The notes: generated by a model from the sequence alone, not told the origin. Shown: positions 6,147-12,959, numbered from the stretch's first letter. The stretch is 16,262 nt of DNA from JBKJML01 sp046596415 (GCA_046596415.1 JBKJML010000015.1:1-16262), one strand, 5' to 3'. Made by a program: numbers and translations.

Positions 6147-7208
6147 ATGCAGACGGTCATCCGCCTGGCCTGCGCCGCGCTCGCGGGCGCCGGCGCGCTC
6201 GCCCTCGCCGGCCCCGCGGCTGCCGCGTACACCCCGCGCCTCGTCGTCACCGGCACGGCGCAGAGCCTCGGCGCCCCGGGCGCCGTGACGTTTTCGCTCA
6301 CCACGGCTTCGACCGACGACGCGACCGCGAAGCTTGTCCTCTACGCCCCGCACGGCTACGGGCTGACGCTCGGACAGGCCGCAGGCACTGTGCTCGGCAA
6401 GGCTCAGGCGCAGGCGATCGCGAAGACACTGGGCGGCTCGCTGCTCCCACTCGCGGGTGACGTCGTCGCCGACGACCCGGCGAAGCATGCTGGCAACGCC
6501 TGCGCGCCTGCCCCCCACCAGGCCGTTTGGCTGCTGCGGCTCCACGGCGTCGGCCAGACGATCCAGGTTCCGCTCTATGTCGACCAGGTCACCGGGGGCG
6601 CCGAGGCGGCTTACGCCTCATGGCGGATCCAGGCCTGCCTGCCCTCACCGGACGTCCCTGAGGCGCAGGGCGGAGCCAAGCTCGGCGCCAAGCTGACGAG
6701 CATCCAGTTCTCGGTCGGGACGATGTTCGTCAACCCGTCTGTGGCAGGCGCTCATGTCTGGCGGGCCGGCCTCACGCCGTACGCTCGAGCGTCCGGCACC
6801 ATCGACGCGTCCCGCGCAGTCGAGGGCCGCTCGACCGTCTCTCTCCCCGGCCTACTCGGCCTCACAGCGGTGCTGAACCAGCGCACCGGCATCGTCACGA
6901 TCCGCAGCTCGCTGACCGAGAACGGCGTGCCGGTCGCCCGTCAAAGGGTGCGGCTGCTGCTCGGGACGACGCCCAGGAACCCAAAGGTGTTTCGCACGGC
7001 GACGACGAGCGCCGTGGGGACGCTCGTCTCGACGATCCGGCTCGGGAGCGGGCAGACCCGATACCTCCGTGCCTATGTGAACGTCGCGACCCGGGACGAC
7101 GGAGCAGGCTGCGCCGGCACCTCGATCGCTCCCGCGGGCTGCGTGAGCGCGACGAGGGGTGCTTTCACCGCCTCGAGCACGGTCACGATCAGGATCCGCC
7201 GCCGCTAG
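6147..7208 (+). CDS. Secreted protein of unknown function with a Sec signal peptide
   Basis: From ATG 6147 the product is 353 residues. The first 27 residues form a clear Sec-type signal peptide (MQTVIRLACAALAGAGALAL, then AGPAAAA) with probable cleavage after AAA near Tyr28. A GTG at 6126 would add seven residues and weaken the signal peptide, so ATG 6147 is preferred. The mature part is rich in beta-strand patterns: VVTGTAQS, VTFSLTT, KLVLYAPHGYGL. Two close cysteine pairs (NACAPAP/QACLPSP and AGCAGT/AGCVSA) could form disulfides. The last 100 residues (RTGIVTIRSSLTENGVPVAR onward, ending TVTIRIRRR) resemble an immunoglobulin-like or carboxypeptidase-regulatory type beta fold. I do not recognise a named family. 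It diverges from murI across a 91-base spacer and is followed closely by the DUF72 gene. Confidence 0.8.
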   Translation: MQTVIRLACAALAGAGALALAGPAAAAYTPRLVVTGTAQSLGAPGAVTFSLTTASTDDATAKLVLYAPHGYGLTLGQAAGTVLGKAQAQAIAKTLGGSLLPLAGDVVADDPAKHAGNACAPAPHQAVWLLRLHGVGQTIQVPLYVDQVTGGAEAAYASWRIQACLPSPDVPEAQGGAKLGAKLTSIQFSVGTMFVNPSVAGAHVWRAGLTPYARASGTIDASRAVEGRSTVSLPGLLGLTAVLNQRTGIVTIRSSLTENGVPVARQRVRLLLGTTPRNPKVFRTATTSAVGTLVSTIRLGSGQTRYLRAYVNVATRDDGAGCAGTSIAPAGCVSATRGAFTASSTVTIRIRRR

Positions 7209-7217
7209 GGTCGCCGC

Positions 7218-8078
7218 GTGACCGTCGTGCGGATCGGCACCTGCAGCTGGGCCGACGAGGGCCTGCTCAAGACCTGGTACCCGCGCGGTGTCTCGAACGC
7301 CGCCGCGCGCCTCGGCTACTACGCGGCGCGGTTCGACGTCGTCGAGGTCGACTCGCCGTTCTACGCTCTGCCTGCGCCCGAGACGGCCGCCCGCTGGGCC
7401 GAACGGACCCCTGACGAGTTCACCTTCCACGTCAAGGCGAGCGGTGAGATGACGGGGCACCGGCCTGGCGACCGCGAGCAGGCGTTCCGCGACTTTCGGA
7501 CAGCGCTGGCACCGCTCGAGGCGTCAGGAAAGCTCCGCGGCGTGCTCGTTCAGTACCACCCGCGATTCGTGAAGTCGGGCGAAGCGCTGCTCGAGCTCGA
7601 GACACTGCGCTCGAGACTCGATCCGCTCGTGCCGCTCGTCGAGTTCCGCCACCGCTCCTGGCTCGAAGAGGACGAGCGCTCGGACACTCTCTCCTTCCTC
7701 GAGCGCCAAGGGCTTGCCTACGTCTCCGTCGACGCACCCGACACGCGCGCCACCAACGTGCTGCCGCGCCTGGCGGCGGCAACGCATCCGGTGGCCTACA
7801 TCCGTTTCCACGGCCGAAACGCAGCGACCTGGAACATCCGCTCCGAGCACTCGTGGGAGCGGTTCGACTGGTACTACCGCGCCGAAGAGCTCGCCGAATG
7901 GGTCGAGCCGCTGGCCCGTCTGGCCAGGGAGGCGGATGAGGTCTACGCGCTCTTCAACAACAACAAGGACGACCAGGCGCCCCGCAGCGCACAGATCCTG
8001 CGCGGGCTGCTCGACGAGGCGGGCGTCCCCGCATCGGGCGGGATCGAGCCCGAGCCTGAAACGTTGACGCTCTTCTAG
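7218..8078 (+). CDS. DUF72 family protein (YecE-like)
   Basis: A 286-residue protein with the DUF72 landmarks in order: IGTCSWAD at the N-terminus, VVEVDSPFYALPAPETAARW, FTFHVKASGEMTGH, LVQYHPRF, LVEFRHRSWL, VAYIRFHGRNAATW, WYYRAEELAEWV and the C-terminal YALFNNNKDDQAPRSA. The family adopts a TIM-barrel fold and its function is not established. The start is GTG at 7218, nine bases after the stop of the secreted-protein gene; the stop TAG followed by GG may serve as a weak ribosome site. The next gene, an amidotransferase, starts nine bases after its stop, so the two are probably co-transcribed. The family call is firm; no reaction is assigned. Confidence 0.92.
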   Translation: MTVVRIGTCSWADEGLLKTWYPRGVSNAAARLGYYAARFDVVEVDSPFYALPAPETAARWAERTPDEFTFHVKASGEMTGHRPGDREQAFRDFRTALAPLEASGKLRGVLVQYHPRFVKSGEALLELETLRSRLDPLVPLVEFRHRSWLEEDERSDTLSFLERQGLAYVSVDAPDTRATNVLPRLAAATHPVAYIRFHGRNAATWNIRSEHSWERFDWYYRAEELAEWVEPLARLAREADEVYALFNNNKDDQAPRSAQILRGLLDEAGVPASGGIEPEPETLTLF

Positions 8079-8087
8079 GATCGGGTC

Positions 8088-8759
8088 ATGCGCGTCCTGT
8101 CGCTGACCCACGGCCCGAGCGTCGGCCCCGGCGTGTTCGGCGACACAGTCCGGGCTGCGGGCCACGAGCTGCTCAGCTGGAGCGTGCCCGAGGCCGAGCG
8201 ACCGCCCGAGGGGTACGACGCGATTCTCGTGTTCGGCGGGGCGATGCATCCGGACCAGGAGGGGCGCCATTCCTGGCTCCAGCGCGAGCTGCGCTTCCTG
8301 GCCGGCGAGCTCGAGCGTGGGACACCCCTCTTCGGCGTCTGTCTCGGGGCGCAGCTCCTGGCCCGCGCGGCGGGCGCGCGCGTCCTGCCCGCCTCGGAGC
8401 CGGAGGTCGGCTGGCTCGAAGTCGAGCTGACCGCTGCCGGCACCGCCGACCGTGTCTCCTCGGCGCTGCCGGAGCGCTTCGTGGCCTTCCAGTGGCACTC
8501 CTACACCCACGAATTGCCCGAGGGGGCCTTCGAGCTGGCGCGAAGCCGGGTCTGCACGCAGGCGTTTCGGCTTGGCCGGTCGGTCGGTGTCCAGTTCCAC
8601 CCGGAGATCACCGCCGACCACGTCACGCTCTGGCTCGGCGAGGATCCGAACGACGTGTCCGACGCAGCGGCGTTGCGCGAGGAGACCGCGCTGCGGATCG
8701 GCGCCTGGAACGAGCTCGGCCGCTCGCTCTGCACCGCCTTTCTCGCCGGCGCCGTCTAA
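8088..8759 (+). CDS. Class I glutamine amidotransferase-like protein
   Basis: A 223-residue single-domain class I glutamine amidotransferase. The catalytic triad is visible: Cys85 in the nucleophile elbow GVCLGAQLLA, and His171 with Glu173 in VGVQFHPEI. The oxyanion region FGGAMHPDQ is at about 49-57. A separate segment, VAFQWHSYTHELPEGA, matches the type of stand-alone amidotransferase often annotated as GMP synthase-like or gamma-glutamyl hydrolase-like. There is no synthetase domain, so it either acts on a gamma-glutamyl substrate by itself or passes ammonia to an unknown partner. The ATG at 8088 is preceded by AGGA overlapping the DUF72 stop. Co-transcription with the DUF72 gene is likely, but the joint role is unknown. 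Confidence 0.9.
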   Translation: MRVLSLTHGPSVGPGVFGDTVRAAGHELLSWSVPEAERPPEGYDAILVFGGAMHPDQEGRHSWLQRELRFLAGELERGTPLFGVCLGAQLLARAAGARVLPASEPEVGWLEVELTAAGTADRVSSALPERFVAFQWHSYTHELPEGAFELARSRVCTQAFRLGRSVGVQFHPEITADHVTLWLGEDPNDVSDAAALREETALRIGAWNELGRSLCTAFLAGAV

Positions 8760-8797
8760 AGCCGCCGCCCCAGCCCCCGAATAGGACACGCCTGGTT

Positions 8798-8840
8798 GTC
8801 AACCTGAGAACCAGGGACTGTCCCTGGTTCTCAGGTTGAC
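8798..8840. repeat. Perfect 21-base inverted repeat with a 1-base centre
   Basis: Left arm 8798-8818 (starting GTCAACCTGAGAACC) and right arm 8820-8840 are exact reverse complements, with only a T at 8819 between them. It lies between the end of the amidotransferase gene (plus) and the end of the rhodanese gene (minus). It could act as a bidirectional terminator stem, although no T-run follows on either side. Its perfection and length are greater than needed for termination, and it may be a dispersed palindromic element. Confidence 0.9.
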
Positions 8841-8872
8841 GCGCGGACGCGGCCGGAATGGACGCCGGCCGG

Positions 8873-9244
8873 CTAGCGCTCGAGCGGCAGCGACTCGTCG
8901 CGCGACCACTCGTGCCACGAGCCGCGGTAGTTCCGCGCCTCGTAGCCGGCGGCGCGCAGCACGACCGTCGCGAGCTCCGAGCGGGAGCCGCTGTGGCAGT
9001 ACGAGACGATCTCCGACCCCTCCGGCAGCCCTACGGCCTCGCGGATCGCCTCCACCGTGGGCAGTGCGAGCAGCCGATCGACGGGCAGGTTCACGGCGCC
9101 CGGGACGTGACCCTGCCGCGGGTCGCAGTGGGCGCCGACCGCGCCGATGTACTCGGGCTCGCCGCGAACGTCGAGCACAGTCAGCCCCGCCTCGCCAAGG
9201 CGGCGGGCGAGCTCCTCCGTCGTGACGTCGACCGGGTCGGTCAC
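8873..9244 (-). CDS. Single-domain rhodanese (sulfurtransferase)
   Basis: A 123-residue single rhodanese domain. The active-site loop CHSGSRSE puts the catalytic, persulfide-carrying cysteine at residue 83. VLDVRGEPEYIGAVGAH at about 23-39, GHVPGAVNLPVD at about 45-56 and the C-terminal NYRGSWHEWSRD at about 105-116 are typical of thiosulfate and mercaptopyruvate sulfurtransferases of the SseA type, here lacking the usual N-terminal inactive domain. It transfers sulfane sulfur to thiols or cyanide; the physiological acceptor is unknown. The GTG start at 9244 overlaps the stop of the glutathione-transferase-like gene as GTGA, so the two are translationally coupled. The palindrome at 8798-8840 lies downstream. 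Confidence 0.92.
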   Translation of the reverse strand: MTDPVDVTTEELARRLGEAGLTVLDVRGEPEYIGAVGAHCDPRQGHVPGAVNLPVDRLLALPTVEAIREAVGLPEGSEIVSYCHSGSRSELATVVLRAAGYEARNYRGSWHEWSRDESLPLER

Positions 9245-9816
9245 AGCCGCCCGACGATCTCGAGCTCGGCGGCGACCGATGGGCGAGCGGTGACGAGCTC
9301 CACCCAGGCGGCGAGCGACGGCCAGGGATCGAGCGCAATCCCCAGCATCTCGCGGGCCCGCAAGACCCAGGGCACGTAGGCGACGTCGGCGAGGCCGAAG
9401 GCGCGGCCGCTGAGATACGGCATCGCCTCGAGGAGCGCGTCGAGCATCGCGAGCTCCTCGTCGAAAGCGCCGCGCGCGCCAGCCTCGCCGCGCCGGAGCG
9501 CATAGTACGGGTCGGAGAAATCGTCGAAGCGGGAGACGAGCAGCCGCCCGACGGCGCGCTCCGCAGCGTCCTCGGGCCAGAGCGGGGGCTCAGGATAGCG
9601 CTCGTTCAGGTATTCGTCGATCACAACCGACTCCGGCAGGACCCAGCCGCCCTCCTCGAGCACCGGCACCTTCCCGGACGGGTTCTTCTCGTAGAGCCAG
9701 CCTGGGCGGTTGGCGAGGTCGATCGGCACCGCGTGGTAGGGGATGCCCTTCTCAACCAGGACGATCCGCACCCGGGCGCAGAACGGGCAACGGTCGGCGT
9801 CGTACAGCGTCGTCAC
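9241..9816 (-). CDS. Glutathione S-transferase-like protein with a CPFC motif
   Basis: A 191-residue protein. The N-terminal thioredoxin-like domain (about 1-75) starts TTLYDADRCPFCARVRIVL, with a CPFC motif at 10-13, the cis-proline in GKVPVL near 51, and the ES pair near 62-63 that normally binds the glutamyl part of glutathione. The C-terminal part (about 85-191) is the helical transferase domain, with LSGRAFGLADVAYVPWV as the conserved folding motif. The cysteine motif resembles glutaredoxin or Omega-class members more than the serine-based Zeta class, so it is probably not the maleylacetoacetate isomerase of the homogentisate pathway. The start is GTG, nine bases after the GNAT gene. Many actinobacteria do not make glutathione, so the true thiol partner is open. 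Confidence 0.9.
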   Translation of the reverse strand: MTTLYDADRCPFCARVRIVLVEKGIPYHAVPIDLANRPGWLYEKNPSGKVPVLEEGGWVLPESVVIDEYLNERYPEPPLWPEDAAERAVGRLLVSRFDDFSDPYYALRRGEAGARGAFDEELAMLDALLEAMPYLSGRAFGLADVAYVPWVLRAREMLGIALDPWPSLAAWVELVTARPSVAAELEIVGRL

Positions 9817-9825
9817 GGGCCGAGG

Positions 9826-10839
9826 CTACCGGGCGAGCCGCACGCTGCCGGGAAGCTCGGGCGCGTCGCCGTAGCCGTGGCCCGCGCCGCCGATGCCCAT
9901 TGCGGCTGCGATCGCCTCTGCGAGCTCGCTCGCCGGCGGCAGCTCCGTCACCGAGCCGGCCGTGCGTGCAACGGCCCGGATCGCGGACGGCGCCGCACCG
10001 GTGAGTCGCGCGACCACGGTCGGGTTGGCCTGGAGTGCGATCACGTCGCCGGGTGGGAGCGGGCCAAAATGCTCGGGCACCGAGAGGTACTCGTCGACGA
10101 CGCGGCCGCCCTCGTGGAGCGCGTAGCGGACGACCGAGTCGGCCTCGACGCCGATCCGCAGCACGACGGCGCCCGACCGCTCGGCAAGCTCGCGCGCGAG
10201 CCGCGCCAAGTCGGAGGGCTCGCGGTCGCATGCTTCGTCGTAGACCGAGACCCAACCGTTCCGGGCCGCCGAGACGAGGCTCCCCCGTGACCGTCCCGGC
10301 AGGCGCGGCACGAACTGACGCACCGCTCTCTCGATCGCGACCTGGTCGTCGGTCTGGACGTGGATCGACCCGAACGACGGCCCGCCGGCCGGCTCGAGCC
10401 GCGTCGCGAGCTCGGCGAGCGGCGCGCCCAGCACGAGTAGCTCCTCGCTGAGCCCCCAGCGCGAATACACCGCCCGCGCAGGCCCGTTTGCCGCCATCAC
10501 TTCGAGGTCGAGCCGCTCGAGGCCGTCACTCGCGAGCGCAGCGACAACCTCCTGGACAAGCGCCCGCGCGACCCCCGCCCGGCGGGCGTCGGGGACGACG
10601 TACAGATCCGTGAGCCGGCCGACCCGGCCGCTCGTGCGCCGCGCGAGCGCGAAGCCGACCGGGCCTCGCTCGTCCTCCGCGACGAACGCATGGTGGTCGC
10701 GGACGATCTCGCCGATCTCCGCCAACTCCAGCTCGCGGTCGACAACGACGTGCGCCGGTGGCGGCACCTCCTGCTCGAACGCGAGCCACAGCTCACGGAT
10801 CGGCTCGAGATCAGTCTCGTTCGCTCTCCGGATCGTCAT
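9826..10839 (-). CDS. GNAT acetyltransferase fused to an unrecognised C-terminal domain
   Basis: A 337-residue protein from the ATG at 10839, which overlaps the stop of the glycosylase gene as ATGA. Residues 1 to about 155 are a GNAT domain: TIRRANETDLEPIRELWLAF at the start, DLYVVPDARRAGVARALVQE as the acetyl-CoA pyrophosphate-binding motif A, and LEVMAANGPARAVYSRWGL as the closing motif. The second part, about 165-337, starts GSIHVQTDDQVAIERAV and contains GWVSVYDEACDRE, VVLRIGVEADSVVRYALHEG and a conserved-looking VVDEYLSVPEHFGPLPPG. I do not recognise it. The acetyl acceptor is unknown, and the fused domain may choose it; that is inference. Open frame upstream of 10839 is the glycosylase gene in another frame. 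Confidence 0.85.
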   Translation of the reverse strand: MTIRRANETDLEPIRELWLAFEQEVPPPAHVVVDRELELAEIGEIVRDHHAFVAEDERGPVGFALARRTSGRVGRLTDLYVVPDARRAGVARALVQEVVAALASDGLERLDLEVMAANGPARAVYSRWGLSEELLVLGAPLAELATRLEPAGGPSFGSIHVQTDDQVAIERAVRQFVPRLPGRSRGSLVSAARNGWVSVYDEACDREPSDLARLARELAERSGAVVLRIGVEADSVVRYALHEGGRVVDEYLSVPEHFGPLPPGDVIALQANPTVVARLTGAAPSAIRAVARTAGSVTELPPASELAEAIAAAMGIGGAGHGYGDAPELPGSVRLAR

Positions 10840-11753
10840 GCGCCCATCCTCTGTCCGACGAGAAGGTAATGGACGGCGAGGTTGCGATAGGGGTCGAACC
10901 GAGCGCCGAGCGCGCGCACCTCCGCGATCGAGAGCATCGCGCCAGCACCCGTGTAGTGCGAGACGGCCTTTCGCACGCCGAGGTCGCCGGCGGGCCACGC
11001 GTCGGGCCGGGCCAGGTGCCGGGCGAGAAACCAATCAGCCGTCCACTCGCCGATCCCCCGCAGCGCCGTCAGCCGCGCCTTCACCTCAGCGTCGGGAAGT
11101 GTCGCGAGGGCGGCCCAGTCGACCTCCGCCCGGGCGAGCCCGACCACGAAGCCGGCCTTGCTGCGCGAGAAGCCGACCGCTATGAGCTCGTCCTCGGTCG
11201 CCCAGGCGAGCCGCTCCTCGGTGGGGAAGGCGTGGACGAGGCCGACCGGCACGCCGAATGCGGCGATCAAGCGGCTCCTGATCGCGCAGGCCGACTGCAG
11301 CGAGACCTGCTGCGCCGTGATCGAGGTGACGACTGCCTCGAACGGCTCGGGCTGGAGCGGCGGCCGGAAGCCTGTGAGGGCCGCGACGACGCGTGCGACC
11401 ACCGGGTCGGCTGCGGCCCACGCCGTGAATCCCTCCAGGTCGAACGACAGGCCGAGGAGGCGCGAGACATGCGAGGCGATCTCGGGGTCGAGCGGCGTGA
11501 CGTCGACGCCACCCGGTGCCGCCTCGATCCTCACCTCGCGCCCGCCAATCGCCCGGAGCAGCCCACCCTCGTGCCACAGGTTCGCGCGGTCGACCCCAGA
11601 CGCGCGGAAGCGCTGCGTCGAAAGCGCGAAATCGTAAGGCTGCGGCAGCGGGAGAAGCGCGATCCCGTGAACGCTAGCGGCGGCCCGCCCGGCCGCCGCA
11701 CTGCGTCCGCCGCTCCTACTTCTTCGCCGCCAGCATGGCCGCGAGGTCAGCAA
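10836..11753 (-). CDS. AlkA-like DNA-3-methyladenine glycosylase (HhH-GPD superfamily), start uncertain
   Basis: Removes alkylated bases from DNA to begin base excision repair. The helix-hairpin-helix and GPD region is clear: ITAQQVSLQSACAIRSRL, then ALRGIGEWTADWFLARHL and WPAGDLGVRKAV, where the Asp of GDLGV matches the catalytic aspartate of AlkA. The conserved protein begins at LLPLPQPYDFALSTQRF (about 11657 downward). In that frame there is no ATG, GTG or TTG between the conserved start and the TTG at 11753, which lies inside the upstream gene; the listed end uses that TTG. A 9-base stem at 11677-11699 lies between them, so initiation nearer 11646-11663 at an unusual codon is also possible. 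Its stop overlaps the GNAT start. Confidence 0.82.
   Translation of the reverse strand: MLTSRPCWRRRSRSGGRSAAAGRAAASVHGIALLPLPQPYDFALSTQRFRASGVDRANLWHEGGLLRAIGGREVRIEAAPGGVDVTPLDPEIASHVSRLLGLSFDLEGFTAWAAADPVVARVVAALTGFRPPLQPEPFEAVVTSITAQQVSLQSACAIRSRLIAAFGVPVGLVHAFPTEERLAWATEDELIAVGFSRSKAGFVVGLARAEVDWAALATLPDAEVKARLTALRGIGEWTADWFLARHLARPDAWPAGDLGVRKAVSHYTGAGAMLSIAEVRALGARFDPYRNLAVHYLLVGQRMGA
11677..11699 (-). terminator. GC-rich hairpin between the secreted-protein gene and the glycosylase gene
   Basis: Two perfect 9-base arms, GCGGCGGCC at 11677-11685 and its complement at 11691-11699, enclose the 5-base loop CGCCC. On the minus strand the stem begins 17 bases after the secreted gene's stop codon. 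There is no T-run, so it could be a weak terminator, an mRNA-stabilising stem or an attenuator in front of the glycosylase gene. Confidence 0.4.
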
Positions 11754-12342
11754 GGCTCGGCTGCTTCTCCGAGCCGGCGTCGTCCTTGCGCTCGCCGCGA
11801 TCGGCCTTGCGATCGCCGCGATCGGCCTTGCGCTCGCCGCGATCGGCGCCACGGTCGCCACGCTCAGCGTTGTCCTCGCCGTCCGCCGGGGCGGCACAGG
11901 CCCGCTCCGCCTTGTCGCCACCGTCGCCGCAGATCACGTAGCGGCCGTGGATCTCGCCGCCCGCGCCCTCGGGGACCTGGATCCGGTAGCGAAGTGCGAA
12001 GCCACGGAAGCGGAAGTGGCTTCCGACCGCCTGCGCAACGCCGCCACGTCCCATGCACATGTAGACGCGGCCCCTGTCCGTCTCCTTCGACTTCGCCTCG
12101 CCCGTGCCGGCACAGCGCACCTTGAGGTCACCGGCCAGGTCGAGGAAACCGACGTAGCCGGCCCGGCCTCGGAACGTGAGCGGCCGCTGCTCGTCGAGCG
12201 ACGCCATGGTCAGCTCGCCGCCGACGAACGCGGCCCCGGCGAGCGTCGCCGGCCCTTTGAGCTCCTGCTGCTTCGCCGTCGCCGTCGCGGGCAGTGCCAG
12301 CGCGAAGAGGAGAAGCGGAACGATCCTGATGCTTCGCCACAT
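11716..12342 (-). CDS. Secreted or membrane-anchored protein with a charged heptad-repeat tail
   Basis: A 208-residue protein. The ATG at 12342 is fixed by a perfect AAGGAG eight bases upstream; the open frame running back to 12471 is not needed. Residues 1 to about 23 are a signal peptide (MWRSIRIVPLLLFALALPAT, ending in ATA before KQQ). The body, about 24-140, has strand-like patterns (GGELTMASLDEQRPLTFRG, YVGFLDLAGDLKVRCAG, FRFRGFALRYRIQVPEG) and several cysteines (CAG, YMCMG, YVICGDG, ACAAP) that may pair. The tail is a run of seven-residue units of the type ADRGERK/ADRGDRK, highly charged and probably disordered. The final 13 residues (SLADLAAMLAAKK) look helical. No family is recognised. 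The gene lies downstream of marR on the same strand. Confidence 0.75.
   Translation of the reverse strand: MWRSIRIVPLLLFALALPATATAKQQELKGPATLAGAAFVGGELTMASLDEQRPLTFRGRAGYVGFLDLAGDLKVRCAGTGEAKSKETDRGRVYMCMGRGGVAQAVGSHFRFRGFALRYRIQVPEGAGGEIHGRYVICGDGGDKAERACAAPADGEDNAERGDRGADRGERKADRGDRKADRGERKDDAGSEKQPSLADLAAMLAAKK
11785..11868. repeat. Tandem 21-base repeat encoding ADRG(E/D)RK heptads
   Basis: Three near-identical 21-base units occupy 11785-11805, 11806-11826 and 11827-11847, each starting CTTGCG on the plus strand and containing CGCCGCGATCGGC. A fourth, degenerate unit covers 11848-11868. Read on the minus strand they encode seven-residue units ADRGERK, ADRGDRK and ADRGERK within the tail of the secreted protein. 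The period is a multiple of three, so changes in copy number keep the frame. Confidence 0.85.
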
Positions 12343-12461
12343 GATGTGGACTCCTTCGGTCGAGTGGTGTTGCCTCGAACCGCAACTTGACCGGCTGCGG
12401 TAAGCGCCCGAAGGTGGACGGGTAACGATTGAATGCGAGAGATGTAAGGGTTCGTCTGGAT

Positions 12462-12481
12462 CGTCACTCAACCGAGTGACG
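12462..12481 (-). terminator. Hairpin just downstream of marR
   Basis: Perfect 8-base arms CGTCACTC (12462-12469) and GAGTGACG (12474-12481) enclose a 4-base loop. On the minus strand the stem begins six bases after the marR stop codon, where a terminator is expected, but no T-run follows. It may also serve as a protein-binding palindrome upstream of the secreted-protein gene. Confidence 0.4.
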
Positions 12482-12487
12482 GCGCCT

Positions 12488-12952
12488 TCATCGCGAGCAG
12501 GTTTCGCTCGTCGTCAGGCGCTCGAGGAGCGTCGCGAGCGTCGCGAGCTCTTCCGGATCGAGCCGCTCCTCGAAGAGCGTGCGGACGGCGGCGGCGTGCG
12601 ATTCCGAGGCCCCATCGAGTCGCTCCCGGCCGGCGGGAGTCAGGACAGCCCACACGACGCGCCGGTCGGAGGGGCACTCCATCCGCTCGACGAGCCCGGC
12701 CTCCTCGAGACCGTCGAGCAGCCGCGTGATTCCGGACGGCGTGAGCAGCACGCGCTCGACGAGGTCGACGCGGCGCAAGCGGCCGCAATCGGCACGCGAG
12801 AGGTGGAGCAACACCTCGAAGTCGTTCAGCGTCAGCCCGTGCTGGCCGACGAGCTCCGCGCTGACCTGCCGCGTCGCGCCTGCGTGGAGGCGGAGCAGCC
12901 CAACCCAGGCGGCGAGTGTGGAGGACGGCTGAGTGGGTATGGCGTTAGTCAT
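12488..12952 (-). CDS. MarR family transcriptional regulator
   Basis: A 154-residue winged-helix regulator of normal MarR length. The DNA-binding core is visible: HGLTLNDFEVLLHLSRA at about 38-54, RRVDLVERVLLTPSGITRLLDGLEEAGLVER at about 60-90 as the helix-turn-helix, and the wing with CPSDRRVVWAVLTPAGRE at about 93-110, including the usual D-x-R pattern. Long helices at both ends would form the dimer. Cysteines at 56, 93 and 152 could allow redox sensing, though this is speculation. It is transcribed divergently from yceI across an 82-base spacer with nested palindromes, the classic arrangement for a repressor controlling itself and its neighbour. A -10-like TATTGT seven bases before the ATG predicts a leaderless message. 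Confidence 0.93.
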   Translation of the reverse strand: MTNAIPTQPSSTLAAWVGLLRLHAGATRQVSAELVGQHGLTLNDFEVLLHLSRADCGRLRRVDLVERVLLTPSGITRLLDGLEEAGLVERMECPSDRRVVWAVLTPAGRERLDGASESHAAAVRTLFEERLDPEELATLATLLERLTTSETCSR

Positions 12953-12959
12953 TGCTCAC

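Noticed and set aside
5126..6460. A 444-codon open frame on the plus strand opposite murI
   Set aside because: It lies antisense to a firmly identified murI and rph, has no recognisable domain and has the arginine/alanine-rich composition of antisense frames in GC-rich DNA.
4521..6545. A 674-codon open frame on the minus strand that includes ribonuclease PH
   Set aside because: Only the part from the TTG at 5234 matches ribonuclease PH. The rest is murI and the upstream gene read in another frame, arginine-rich and low in complexity as expected for GC-rich shadows.
8799..9503. A 234-codon minus-strand frame overlapping the rhodanese and transferase genes
   Set aside because: It is a shifted frame of two genes with clear active-site motifs, and its end merely reads through the palindrome.
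9241..9816. Transferase-like protein as the maleylacetoacetate isomerase of the homogentisate pathway
   Set aside because: It has CPFC rather than the serine-based Zeta-class motif and lies over 4 kb away in another operon.
11785..11868. Tandem 21-base repeat considered as a CRISPR or regulatory iteron array
   Set aside because: Units are contiguous with no spacers and are in frame within a protein tail, so they are coding repeats.
10758..12125. A 455-codon open frame on the plus strand
   Set aside because: It is antisense to the glycosylase gene and the secreted-protein gene, both supported by motifs or a strong ribosome site. Its sequence is a low-complexity Arg/Pro/His mixture.
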